NCBI RefSeq assembly: GCF_017591425.1
Contig: NW_024465885.1
Coordinates: 40,122,501-40,186,500, forward strand
Direction of reading: 5' to 3'
DNA: 64,000 nt
DNA from: Ochotona curzoniae
Lineage: Eukaryota > Chordata > Mammalia > Lagomorpha > Ochotonidae
In this document: piece by piece, positions 31,413 to 42,660 of the stretch
How positions within the stretch are numbered: position 1 is the first letter of the stretch
Layout: each line of letters starts with the position of its first letter
Notes under the pieces: model-generated
Database searches by the model: none
The model's input: only the letters and a program-made list of their open reading frames with translations
What the model was told of the DNA's origin: nothing
Made by a program: the position numbers and the translations under genes

Positions 31413-32734
31413 TGGAAAGGCTCCTGCTTGGGTAGACAAGCTCCTTTTCAGATTGAATACTACTTTTTGAACCCATTTTCATTCAATGTTTCTATCGTGC
31501 CTTTTATTAACATACTTTTGTGCACATATTCTCTCACAAAGTGTGATCGACATAGGGCTAATATTTTCCCTCCACACAACTACGGGTCTTCTAGACAAAA
31601 AAAATGCACGGTTGTTGTTTGCTGGTGCCTCTGGAATGGCTTATAGCATGTCTGTGGGGATCAATTTTGTCTCAACCAGAAAGAACAGCTGGAAAGAGGG
31701 AGATGATTTTCAACCTAGTTAGTTAGCAATCTTGGTGTTGCTTATGCTCTTAGGTATCAACAGAAAATACTGTTTTGATTTCGATGTTGTCACTTCATAC
31801 TTGGCTGCAGTGAGCTTTGCCCACTTTTCTTCGCATGATGAAAAAAGCAGGCTGGATGCAGAATAACACATTTGATATCATTTCAGTGATGCTGTCTTCT
31901 ACCTAGTGTCTTGTGTTCCAGAGTCATGAATTTACTAAGAACGGTGAATGCAAAGAGGCCTATTGCTATTTTGTTTGCACAAAAATCCTAAGAACTTAAC
32001 CTAGAAAACTGCTTCCTAAAAACTGAAAGTACACTTCCTCTTCTTTGAAAATCTGTATTTTGTAAAAAATAATTGTTTTGGTCATAGTGACAAAGAAATG
32101 CTTTCTTAGGAATTTGCTATTTTTTTCATTAGTCTGGGATTTTTTTGTTGTTGTTGTTGATCATCTTTTAAATATGGTTCCTGTGATGAAATTGAATTTT
32201 GGTGCTGAAGAGTTACAGTTTTTAATAATATTCTTTAAATAAATAAAAATCTTTGCCAAGTGGTAAGAGGAGGATTGCCTTAGCTTCATGGTAGGATTTG
32301 TGTTGCAGGGAAAGTCACAGCATGAATATAGGATGGCCCTTTTTGTCTCCAGGCACATTCTCTGTAAAAGTTGCATTCAGAATGAATTGAGCTTGTCAGG
32401 GGATGGGCAGAGACTTCTTTTAGTCCCATGTCTTGTGCATTAAAAGGAAACACATCAGACACTTTTTAAAGCCTTTGTCTGATTGTCAGACTCCTGTGAT
32501 CCTGGAATGATAGATTTTTATCGCCTTGATATGAATCTTTTCCCACGTCCAAATACTTTTCCAGCTATGTGACAGAATTCAGTCTGTAAATGATTTCTAC
32601 CACACAGGCATCTGAAACAGAAGACTTTTTCTATGGTATTATGTATTCCCTAAAAGTATATTTACCATCCCAGGTCACTAGAATTTGCTTACTTACCAAT
32701 GAATGGGTGAAAAGGTCCTTGTTAGACTCTGAAA
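31413..32734. other. Unassigned sequence
   Basis: About 1.3 kb, AT-rich, repeat-free to my eye except a (TTG)n run at 32141-32159. No exon recognised. Confidence 0.4.
32141..32159. repeat. (TTG)n microsatellite, short
   Basis: A T7 run followed by TTGTTGTTGTTG. Confidence 0.85.
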
Positions 32735-32815
32735 TTCAGTCTGCTGGCTTGTGCTCTGTATTCATATGTGAAACAGTGACTGCCACATAATAGATGCTCA
32801 TTAACTACTTGAAAT
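32735..32815 (+). repeat. L2 or MIR 3' tail
   Basis: CAGTGACTGCCACATAATAG followed by ATGCTCATTAACTACTTGAA matches the shared L2/MIR tail 'cctggcacatagtaggtgctcaataaa'. Only the tail is visible. Confidence 0.6.
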
Positions 32816-35194
32816 AATTACTAAGCGAAAGACTGGACATGGAATATTAGCTATTAGGTTCTTCATGTTTATTCTCCTAAAGTTTGAGAATACCACTTTT
32901 GAAAAACTGAGGCTGCTGACAAATACAAGGAGAGCAATATGAAACGACTGATAAATATCAAAGGCAGGAACAGCTGGAAGTCCAGGCAGGTCAGGAGCTG
33001 TAATCATCTTCCACTGCACATACAAAAGATTAAAGATTCTCTCTGAATCTTGATTAAGGATGCACAGTTAAAGATTAAAAATCAGTGAGGCAAATTAGAA
33101 AAGTTTAAACCCTAGTGTCAAGATTCATTAAAGCCCTCCCTGCTACTCTCTCTCTCTCACACATTAAGTAAGCTGTCTTTATAACACATGATTAGAGCAA
33201 AGCGGCAAACCAGCAAACCAGGAGCCCATGTTCCCTGGCTCTTTGTTGCCTTTCCCATACAGATCACAAACAATGCTTTTGTCAAGGATCAAGACTCATT
33301 TCCCCTTGAAGTCTCTGTTGGTATGCTGAGTGAATTCATTCTAGTACTTCTACACACATTTATTTTGGTGATCTGCAGAATCCTATATCAAGTACAACAG
33401 GCACTTGTGTCTTATGCATTGTCACGAAACATATTAAAACTTAGTACACTTGTCTGTTTTGGAAAACACGTCCTTCATCATTCCAATAATAATGCAAACA
33501 TTTCCACAGGGCCGACCGCAAACATGTCCTTCCCTTCTGGAGAAAGCTTCTGTTTCTCTCTCCTTGGAAGCCACTCCACAGGGATGTGGGCAAGATGTGC
33601 AATTAGTAACTCGAGGAGGAGGTTAATATGGTTGTCAGGCATCTAAGAAACAAAACTAATTGCATTAAGACTGTAATTCAGGCCAAGCTTACATGGTGAC
33701 AACACAACAATGAAACAAACAACCAAAGAGAGGACAGAGGTTAGGGAAACACAGACCTTAACTCTAGATTGGATTTTAAACTCTACACAGGTTTTACTGA
33801 CTGCTAAAGAAAGAGATCCAGTGCCCATTAAATTTGGCATCCATATAAGAAAAGATTACAGTCAAGGGAAACCATCGAGAGTTTATTTCTTGAGTTTGAA
33901 TAACTGTCCATAACCTAAAACGAATGAATGTTTGGCATCCATATTTTCCTGTAGCCCCAATCCTTTTATTTGTAAGAGTCAAGTTTATGTAGGCTGGTTG
34001 TCTTTTCCTCTCTGTTGGATGAGTCATGGGTTTGAGAATCTCAGGGTGATTTAGAAAAGCATGACTTACCTTCTTTTTTTTTGTCTCACCAAAGACCACT
34101 ATGGAAAATGTTAAGGGCCAAACTTGAAATTTCTGCATGAGATCAAATGTACTAAAGGGAGAAATCAACAACATTCTTCAACATAAAATCTCATAACAAG
34201 GGAAATTTCAGCAATGAAGACAGAAGGCCTCCATTAATGGTAGCCATTTAGTGGACATGGGCAACCCATTTTTTCTATGTAAATGTAGCCAGGCATGGCT
34301 CTTAATAGTTGGTTAGAGGTGCATTGGATTGATGCTTTGAGTTCCTTTGTTTTTGATATGTAATCTTCATGTGGAATCTTATGGAGTATGAGAAGGAGAC
34401 CTCTGGGAAACTAGTGAGGCAGCTCTGTCAAAGTCATTCTCCTTGGGGAAGAGGAATTAGAATCTCTAGAAGTAGCATAGGTGGGGAATTTCTTTAGGGT
34501 CAACTAGAAACTCTTGGTTCTGTCTCTTGGACTGTAGAATCAGTAATCAATGACGAGTTTTATACCGAGGGAAATTGGGATAAAATCAATGTGTAAAGAA
34601 TTTAAATTTGACAATGAAATGCACAATTACTTGGAAGGTTTCTGGGACTTAGGCCAGTTGAGAATTTTTTTTTTTTTTTAATAAACTGTCCCTGAGAACA
34701 TGAAGTGTTATTGCTTCATTAAGTGAGGAGAACACGAAGGAGGTAGAAATAAGGAACAATTTATTTTTTTTTCAATTTTTTACATTTATAATGTGTTCTT
34801 TCATATCTGCTTTTCTTACCCCTGAATGAAATCAGGAGAAAGACCATAGCTTTCTTGTTCTTTGTCCTTGTTGGGCAAGGTTTTTATTTTGAAAAGGTTC
34901 TTTGCCAAGTGTTAAGTTGTCTAGTCCAGATAAGAAGGCTTGAATTTTTTGAGTTGGTTTCTTTCCATCAGCTCATATCTGATAAATTGTCTTAGAGGTA
35001 TGGGCCTTTCTTATGTTGTTTTTCTTATTCTGTTTCCTTCTGCTACTGGTTCCCTCAAGGTTGGAACATGGAGGAAGCTAGCACTGGAATGAGAAAAAGA
35101 AAGGTATTTTTCCTATTTCATATTATTTGTAGATTTTTTTGGCTATTGTTGATTCATATGGTGGGCCTTTTTAATGGTCCTACTTTTTTAAAAA
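32816..35194. other. Repeat-poor block, candidate conserved non-coding DNA
   Basis: About 2.4 kb without C-SINE or other recognised repeat apart from poly(T) runs near 34073 and 34664. The part at 33020-33200 is rich in homeodomain-type ATTA/TTAAT and GATTAAAG motifs. A 152-codon plus-strand open frame at 33188-33646 shows no domain, no codon signature and no recognisable family, and a second frame on minus overlaps its end. I do not call it a gene. Confidence 0.35.
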
Positions 35195-35385
35195 ACATTT
35201 TTAATGCTTTTATTAGTGCAAATGAAATACCCAAAGACAGGCTAACGTTACAAGGAAAAGAAGTTTATCTAGTTCTCAGTTCTGAAGATTTAGGGGCATG
35301 GTACCAACACAGGCTTGGCTCTTCTGAGCATCTTTCTGGGTACCTCACATCTTGGCGAACAGCATTATGGTAAAAGCCAGAGGTC
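35195..35385 (-). mobile_element. MaLR LTR fragment, reverse orientation
   Basis: GGAAAAGAAGTTTATCTAGT followed by TCTCAGTTCTGAAGATTTAG and GGTACCTCACATCTTGGCGA-like sequence resemble the reversed 5' half of THE1/MST-type LTRs. Truncated and diverged. Confidence 0.5.
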
Positions 35386-35394
35386 AGGTTGCAA

Positions 35395-35790
35395 CATGAG
35401 CTGAATTGTGTGCCCCCCAAATCCTAATCCCTTGAACCTCAAATGTAACAGTAATTGGAAAGAGACTCTTTAAAAGAGATAATTATGTTGTTAGGATAGA
35501 CCTAAGAATTGGAGAAAAGAGATAATTATGTTAAAATTATGTTGTTAGGATAGACCTAAGAATTGGAGATTAGAGCACACAAGGATGGAAAGAGCTTGGG
35601 AGGAAGGCACAGGGAGAAGATAGCATCCATACAGATGCTTTGAGGAGGAAATCGAGCCTTCTGAAATCTTACACTTGGATTTTTTATTCCACAGCTGTGA
35701 AAAATGCGATTATGTTGTTTAATGCACTCAATCTGAGATGTCTTGTTAGAGCAACTAGAAAAGATGATAAAGATAGCTATTTCCATTTGG
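35395..35790 (+). mobile_element. MLT1-type MaLR LTR with internal duplication
   Basis: Forward MLT1: GCTGAATTGTGTGCCCCCCA, AGAGACTCTTTAAAAGAGAT, TAGAGCACACAAGGATGGAA, CACAGGGAGAAGATAGCATC, CACAGCTGTGAAAAATGCGA and TTATGTTGTTTAATGCACTC. A 54-bp segment is tandemly repeated: a 35-base string starting AATTATGTTGTTAGGATAGA occurs at 35481-35515 and again, identical, at 35535-35569. Confidence 0.88.
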
Positions 35791-36109
35791 TGCAGGCACT
35801 CAGTTTCACCGGTTAGAAAGTGTTGGTTAGTTTCTTGGTTGCACTCTTGGATATTTAATGTTCTTAGCTTTGGAATTTCTCTAGAGAATCTGTGACCATA
35901 AGAGACCATTCTGGCCCATGGCTTTTTTGGGAACACTTGTGATGTTCAAATGGTAGAGCAGGGATCAAGCTCAAGGCCAAATAAGAGAATTTCTCCATTT
36001 CAGATTATAACCCCCTTTTCAGAGCTGCCACACTCAAGTTCAGAGGTTCAAGTTCTTCTTCTCCCTTGCATTCTTAGCTCAACTGAATGTTGTACATTTC
36101 CTTCTTTAA
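35791..36109. other. No recognisable feature
   Basis: About 320 bases; nothing recognised. Confidence 0.4.
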
Positions 36110-36350
36110 TTTTTTAAAGAATTTTTCTTAATTTTTCATGATACAGTTCCATAGGCTAAGGGATTTCTCCTTCCTCCCTTCCCATTCCCTCACCCACACT
36201 GAGTTCTCCTATATTATTAAATTAGTATAATCCTTCACCAACAATCACAAATCCATCATTCTGCTATTTAAATGCATCATGACATTGATGGTATGGGCAA
36301 TGACAGAAAGTGCTACATCCTATTGCTAAGATGTATGGAACAGTTTCATT
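36110..36350 (-). mobile_element. L1 3' UTR, 5'-truncated
   Basis: Reversed L1 3' end like that at 2290: TTTTTCATGATACAGTTCCA, TTCCCATTCCCTCACCCACA, ACAAATCCATCATTCTGCTA, TTTAAATGCATCATGACATT, CTACATCCTATTGCTAAGAT. Lagomorph L1 3' UTR type; only the last 240 bp were inserted or remain. Confidence 0.85.
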
Positions 36351-37664
36351 TTAAAAGCTTCTAACTCACATTTCCCCTTCATCAATAGCCCCCACTGTCC
36401 CTCTAGCGAAGTAGCAGATTAGGTATTATGATCAGACTTGATAATCAGTAGTAGACTGAGTATTATGATCAACTTAAGTCTTCTCTTCCCTTTCATTTCT
36501 TGAATCCATTCTAATAGCTTGGCCAAGAAAGATAAGAAGTCAACCAACTCTGTTCAGTGTCTGTCATATAGGAAGCATCTGTTCTCAGCTTTTCCACTTG
36601 CCCTAAAAACTGGTTAAAAAGGCTTCACTCCTTTTCTCCACATGTATATTTGGAGAATATGTGTATATTTGCTTTACTCTTTCAACCAGGATATTTTTGG
36701 TTATATCATGTTTCTAGTTCTGATGCAACACTGGACAGGACTTTCTTGTAAATATCAGTTAGTTTAAGAGAATGTTCTTTATTTGAGCTTGTGTGTGTTT
36801 TTCTCTTTGCATTCCTGTTATGCAAGCTTTAAAAAGGTGAGATGAAGCTAAACACTTATTTGAATTTCAACTCAGTGCAGTACTGCTTTTGATTGTGATC
36901 CTATCTTGAAATTACAATTCGGATGGCATTTGTTTCATAACTTAAAAAAATCAGGATTATTTTAATAAAAATGTGAAATCAATGCCTTTTTGATGAATAG
37001 AGTCTTTACATATGAATAACAAATAGACTCTTCTTTGTTTTCATAAATAACTAGGGAAAATCATAAACCTCTGTTATCTCATGCCATTGAACTCATCCTG
37101 GGGCTGTGTGGAGTCTGCTCTAAGACATACTTACAAAAAAACAAGATTATAAATGGAGATTGTCCAAGGAGAAAACCAAAGTGTAAATATAGAGTTGATG
37201 AATAATGCATCTATTATAGGAACACCAAGGCATCTCACAGGGGAAGCATGCACAGGAGCTCGCTATCATTGTAATGGCTAAATATAAGCCACTGCAACTA
37301 GACCTTGACATTCACATTGATCTCAGGTTAATCTGGAAGTTACCACGTGGTCAGTCTCTTCTGAGTGTCCATAATGGATGATTTATAGGAAACATGACAA
37401 GTAGCTTTCTGATCGTTATCTCATTGTGTTGGGAAATACACCTCAAGCATATCAGCACCACAGCTTTAATAGCTTTAAAATTAGTGTATCTGATTTAAAA
37501 TGTAATAGCTATTTGGTACTCTAAGTTGGGTTTGTATTAGCTTTTTTAAATGCCTCATATAATAGAGCCTTTATAATCAAAGTGAGACTCTGATTTTAAA
37601 AACTGACGCAGTAATTATATATGATTATGGGATATAATGTGACATCTAAATGCATGGGTGCAAT
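36351..37664. other. Repeat-poor block, candidate conserved non-coding DNA
   Basis: About 1.3 kb. No repeat recognised. The 37020-37420 part has balanced composition and no repeat signature. No exon seen. Confidence 0.35.
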
Positions 37665-38000
37665 GTGCAGTGATCAGGTCTGAATAATTGGCATTTCCCA
37701 TCAATTTATACATCCATCATTTCTTTGTGATGGAAGCATTCAAAATCCTCTCAAGTAGTTATTCTGAAATATAAAATCAGTTATTGTCAGCCATAGCTAC
37801 TCTGTTGTGCTATAGAATATTACAAATTATTCCTTGTATCCACTGCGTTCTTGGTCATACACACCATTTGTTCTTCACCCTTCTCCGCAACACTCTTCCT
37901 AGGCGCTGGTCCCTACTACCCTTTGCTCTGTTTCTGCAAGATCACATCTTCAGCTTCCACATATATTGGTTTGATTTTTATTTGGGGAAATGATGTGATC
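37665..38000 (-). mobile_element. L1M fragment
   Basis: Reversed L1 3' region: GTGATCAGGTCTGAATAATT, GGAAGCATTCAAAATCCTCT, TACTCTGTTGTGCTATAGAA, CTTCAGCTTCCACATATATT. The same L1 segment recurs at 41430-41800. Confidence 0.8.
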
Positions 38001-38324
38001 CTATTAGGGTATTAATTTCCATTTCTGCAATTTCCTTCCAAGAACGTGCTAATGACTATAATAGGGCGTAAATAACTTAAGATTTCAGAAGGACTTTCCT
38101 TCTGGTGGAGCACAGAAAACTGAATTTGGAGCCTGTTTATCCAATTAATTATGCCCATTTTTAAGCAAACATGCAAAGTACAGAGAAGAAGCAAGAAATT
38201 TAGATTCTACTACTTTGGCACAATCGTTTCTTCCCTAATAGTGAAGTTTTTATTTCTGTCTAATTCTTGGGGTCGTTTGTAAAGTATGCTGTTTTTTGTT
38301 TCTGTATATGCATCCAGCATTTTG
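38001..38324. other. No recognisable feature
   Basis: About 320 bases; nothing recognised. Confidence 0.4.
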
Positions 38325-38690
38325 CTTCTAACACAAATATTTTTTTTGAATTTTATTGAAATATTCTCTTAGTATTCTTATTTGAAAATTTTTAATTCAC
38401 ACTGAGTCAAGAGAGGTCTCATGCACCCTTTCCCCGGTTTCTTCTAATAGTTCCATCATGCATGTAACACTGGGACAGTATCAAAGCCAGAAAATTGACA
38501 TCAGTATATTGGTTTGTGTAAACATGATCAAAACTAAGATAAAGAACTGCTGCTTCAGCCCTGAACTGTCACTCATTCCTACCTGTCTGTAATCATCTGT
38601 CTCCCTCTGTCCCTGATCTTACCTCACCAGGCAACCACACTGGTGTTCTCTATTTCGACAGTGTTGTCGTTCTGAGACTGCAAAACAAAT
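38325..38690 (-). mobile_element. Old L1M/L1ME fragment
   Basis: Reversed L1ME-like order: GAGGTCTCATGCACCCTTTC, CAGTATCAAAGCCAGAAAAT, TGACATCAGTATATTGGTTT, AAGATAAAGAACTGCTGCTT, CAGGCAACCACACTGGTGTT. Confidence 0.75.
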
Positions 38691-38691
38691 T

Positions 38692-38770
38692 CAATCACTT
38701 ATTTATTGTGTGAGAAGAAGAGAGTGAAAGAGGCAGGGAGAGAGAAGATTTTGATTTAAAGATGAGTTCA
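38692..38770 (-). repeat. C-SINE 3' end fragment (tentative)
   Basis: CACTTATTTATTGTGTGAGA then GAGAGTGAAAGAGGCAGGGA resembles the reversed C-SINE tail and purine tract, but the body is missing. Confidence 0.35.
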
Positions 38771-39877
38771 TCATTACTGCTCACAGACCCAGGCTAGGGG
38801 ATAGGTGCGTTGGCTACTTTAAGTTTTATCAACTGGAGGCACTTTAGCATGTGGGTGTTCCTTTACTCCGAGTGTTCTTGATTGCCTCACACGGTGAATC
38901 CTGAGATCACTCATCAGAGGATGACGGAGGATAGTGCCTTAGCCCTTCAAGAAGCTCTTTATCTGCGCCTGCCTTCATTGCCAACTGCAGAGGGCTTTGG
39001 AGAGGTTAACCACAAGCCCAGTGGTGCAGGTGCATTCATGCGGGTGATTAATGCAGTTACCTTAAAGGAGCTTCTCCAAGAGAACAAAGTGCTACTTCAT
39101 TTATTTGAAAAAAAAAAAGACTGAAGAAGAGCTCTTCTTAATGTATTAGACAAGAGTAGGTCGATACCTGTATTTGCAAAGCTCCCTTCCTAGGAAAAAA
39201 ACAAGTTCCCTCAAACCTGAAAGTTAATGGCTCTACAGCCAATTTAGAAATGGATATCAGACCTGAAGAAAATGTGATGCCCATTAAATGGCGGGGCCTG
39301 CAAAAGAGGGGCATGTAATTAGCACATAAGTCTGTGGGCTGTGACAGCATGTGGTCCTAGGAAGATGGATTCACCAGCATGGTGCTGAACTCCACAGCTG
39401 GACTGAGGAGGTTCGTCTCTTATCACTGCCACTGCAGGTAATTCTCCTGGGATGTGGTGTGCTAAGGTGTGATTTCACCAAACCTAGATTCAAGACTTAA
39501 TAACACCATAAATTGCCATGAGAGGTCTTTCTAATTGCTTAGTCACAGCATTATTGATGATGAGCTGAATTTTTAGAAATCAATTGTTAATTAGTAACAC
39601 AGACCAGGGAAAGATGTAGACTATGTCTAGCTTGCAAAAAAAAAAAAATCTATGGAAAAAAGATAAAAACTACTTGATAAAGAAACGAACTGAAAATCAA
39701 ATAAACCCTTAATGAAAAGTCCATCAGTTACAGGCAAACCTTAGACTGGGGAGTAGAGGGCCCTGGAATCCAGCTTTCATGCCAGCATTGATGGAATGAA
39801 CCTAGCCAGTTGTCCTTTACTTCTCTTGTCTAGATAAAAACCAATGACTAGGAGGGTCTCATTGGCACTCAGTCACT
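38771..39877. other. Repeat-free block, best conserved non-coding candidates
   Basis: About 1.1 kb. 39118-39360 contains CCCATTAAATGGCGGGGCCT and GGGGCATGTAATTAGCACAT; 39480-39620 contains CTTTCTAATTGCTTAGTCAC, AGCATTATTGATGATGAGCT and CAATTGTTAATTAGTAACAC. Dense homeodomain (TAATTAG), AP-1-like (TTAGTCAC) and bHLH/GATA-like sites with no repeat signature are typical of developmental enhancers. Conservation cannot be tested here. An A13 run is at 39637. Confidence 0.35.
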
Positions 39878-40390
39878 TCTAAAATCATTTGTTTTATTAG
39901 AGCAGTTTTTGTTTACAGAAACTGATCATATAATACAGTTTCCAGTTGCCTCCTTTTTCTGCCTTCATTTGCCTTGCTGATTGTGTTACACTTGTTATAA
40001 CTGATGGCAAAACTACCTATACATGGTTATGAACTAAAGCTCATAGCTCATATCCTGGTTCTTCATCACATACAGTTTTACCAGGGTGTAATAACATCAT
40101 CATAAGGTATTATATAGAATTGATTCACGACTCTAAAAACCTCCTGTGCCTGCCTGCTGTTCCCTGCTCCCAAGTCTTTGGTGCCATTATTCTTACTTTC
40201 TATAGGTTTTTTTGTCTGTTTCACTATACTACACTGTTGAATCATATAGAAAACAGCATTTTCAGATTGATCTACTTTGCTTAGCAAAATGTATTTAAGT
40301 TTTTTCATGCATTTTCATAGTTTGATAGCATAATTTAGATAATCAATGAATTTGATCATTAGTAATAACTATATCTAATACCTAATAAGG
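39878..40390 (-). mobile_element. Old L1M fragment
   Basis: Reversed L1M 3' region over 500 bp: TTTTATTAGAGCAGTTTTTG, TACACTTGTTATAACTGATG, TAAAAACCTCCTGTGCCTGC, AACAGCATTTTCAGATTGAT, GCATTTTCATAGTTTGATAG. Confidence 0.8.
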
Positions 40391-40606
40391 CACAAACTTG
40401 CATTGGGTACTGTCAAAGCGAAGAAATGTAAGGACAAACTCTGCTTTCCTTGCATGCAGTGCACATGGGTACCAGGGAGGGAGATGACTGAACGGTGGCC
40501 ATCACCAGGCAGATGGAAGGCGCAGAGGTGAAGACAGCAAACTGTATCAGGTCATGTCCCTGAAGAGCAGAAGCTGTGTAAGAGGAGGCAAATTTTAAAA
40601 GTAGGT

Positions 40607-40680
40607 TGGAGACCCAGCACAATGGCTCAATGGCTAAATCCTCACTTTGCATGTGCCAGGATCTCACTTTGCCAGCTAGG
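40607..40680 (+). repeat. C-SINE 5' fragment
   Basis: GACCCAGCACAATGGCTCAA followed by TGGCTAAATCCTCACTTTGC and ATGTGCCAGGATCTCA is the tRNA-like 5' quarter of the pika-type C-SINE. The sequence then departs. A SINE cut at its 3' side is unusual, since insertion normally truncates the 5' side. Confidence 0.65.
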
Positions 40681-40954
40681 AAGGAGAAAGAAATTGTGAG
40701 GATAAACAACCATCAGTGTAGGAATGAAGATATTAATACACTAGAAATGAACAAGAAAGCAGACAAGAGAATAAGGTTGAGGGTCTTTTTAGTTGCAGTA
40801 GTTCTGCACAAATATCTGGGATGAGCAGTTTACATTACATTTGCTCCTAAGATAGGAGAATTTTCTTTTCTGGTCCCTGGAAGACAGGTAATTCCCTTCT
40901 TCCCCCTTGAATAATGTGAGTTTACATGTGGATCTTTTCCTGCTGAGAGTTACA

Positions 40955-41135
40955 GAATATCATTCCTGGAAGGAATGCTGAAAATTTAGCCCAACTCATG
41001 TATGTTACAGATGAGGAGATTGATGGCTAAAAATTCAGTGTTTTCCCAGGCAGCTTATGGAACAGAGAGGCAGAATTGGGAAGTAGATGTCCTTCTTCTG
41101 ATCTCAATGGCCCTTCACTGTGCTGTATTTCTAAA
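40955..41135 (+). repeat. MIR SINE
   Basis: TGTTACAGATGAGGAGATTG, ATGGCTAAAAATTCAGTG, AGGCAGAATTGGGAAGTAGA and GTCCTTCTTCTGATCTCAAT match the MIR core and tail in order. Confidence 0.65.
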
Positions 41136-41429
41136 GGCAGAGGGAAAAGGGCAACGAGGTTGCTTAATAACAGCACATAAAAGAACAGTTTAAAGAAGAA
41201 AATGACAGGTGAGTATGCCCTTTACCCAATGAGAGGATAGTCGACAGAGTATGACTACCCCAACTGTGGCTGCCCCGAGGAACTGTGGATGGAATGGGGA
41301 GAAAGGAAGAGTGGAGCTGAGATGGGAAAGAAGGCAATGAGATCAAGATAAAAATGAATATAGAGGAGCAAAGGAGAGAAAGGGCTCCAGGGTACATGAA
41401 ATCTTCAGAAACGTATATATTCTTAAATT

Positions 41430-41800
41430 TTAACTTACATGTAATAATTTTGCATATTTACAGAGTACAGTATGGCATTGTAATAAATACATATCATGTG
41501 TAATGATCAAATCAGGGTACATGACATACTCTATACCTTAAACAATTTTTTGTGTTGGGAACATTTAAAATACTGTATATTGACTATTTGGAAATATATG
41601 ATCCCTAACTGTAATAACTGCTTTGTAGAACCTCAGAAGTTATTATCCAACTGCTCGACTGCACCTGTTCACGATGCCTTCCTCTCTCTCCCCTCCTCCT
41701 CTTCGCCTCTGTTAACCTCTGCTCGGCCCTTGTATGAAATCAATTCTTCAGCTTCCACATGTAAGCGAGAACATGACCCATGGGATTTGACCTTTCGCTT
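41430..41800 (-). mobile_element. L1M fragment
   Basis: Same L1 segment as 37665: AATGATCAAATCAGGGTACA, TGTGTTGGGAACATTTAAAA, TCTGTTAACCTCTGCTCGGC, CTTCAGCTTCCACATGTAAG, CGAGAACATGACC. Confidence 0.8.
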
Positions 41801-42311
41801 TGAAGGAAATGTTGCCAAGTTTATTGGGTCAAAGAAAATGTACAGTGCTGGACAAGCTAGAAAGTCCAGGCAGCCTGAGGGTATCTAAACAGAACGGCAG
41901 ATTCACGGAGGGAAGTTAAGTTCCTGTGATCATCTTCTGAGAAAATCTCAAGTCTGAGGCCACCACTCTTACAGACTTTTCAGTTTGATCCTTCTGTCTC
42001 TGCTTTTCTGCATTATCTCTGCATGTTCACCTGAAGAGAGACTGACGCTCCTTGCGTTTGCTGGGTCTGGTGCATGTCCCGTGGGATGGCCACTCTGCTA
42101 AGCAATTGGAGTGTGCAAAATCTGTCGTTTTTTACCCTTTTACTCCTCTTCTACTTTTTTGGCTACTTTCTCTACCTCACTTCTCTACTTTTTCTCTTTC
42201 TTTGATTTCTAAATGTATAACAAAATTACCTAAAACCCTCTCAAATTGTCTCCTATGTGTAGAACTACCTCTTTTGTTGTCCAGTGGTTTAAATTGCTGC
42301 ATGTATCCATT
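41801..42311. other. No recognisable feature
   Basis: About 510 bases; pyrimidine-rich toward 42130-42200. Nothing recognised. Confidence 0.4.
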
Positions 42312-42660
42312 TTGTGCCATTATAGCAGAATACCTGATCCTAGTTAACTTACAAATAGGCTTATTTGGCAGAAGATTCTTGAAGGTCCTAATAGAATGGC
42401 ATCTGTACATCACAAGGTAACAAACAAAAGGGGCGATGGCCACATGCAAAAGGAGCTAAGTACGTGGGACCAATTCGCTTCGTCATAACTGACTCAGCAG
42501 AACCAACATACTTCTCAGGACCTGGCGCTCTTTTATATTTATAATTGTTGGAACGCTGATGACTTACTTATCTTCCTGTAGTTCCTCCTGTTAAAGGTTT
42601 TGCTACTTCAACACTATCACAATTGGGATCAAATTTCTAGCACATAAACCTTTGGAAGAT
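42312..42660 (-). mobile_element. Possible MaLR LTR, reverse orientation
   Basis: GTGCCATTATAGCAGAATAC, CTTATTTGGCAGAAGATTCT, CATCTGTACATCACAAGGTA and GGCGATGGCCACATGCAAAA follow the reversed order of MST/ORR-like LTRs, but similarity is loose. Confidence 0.4.
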
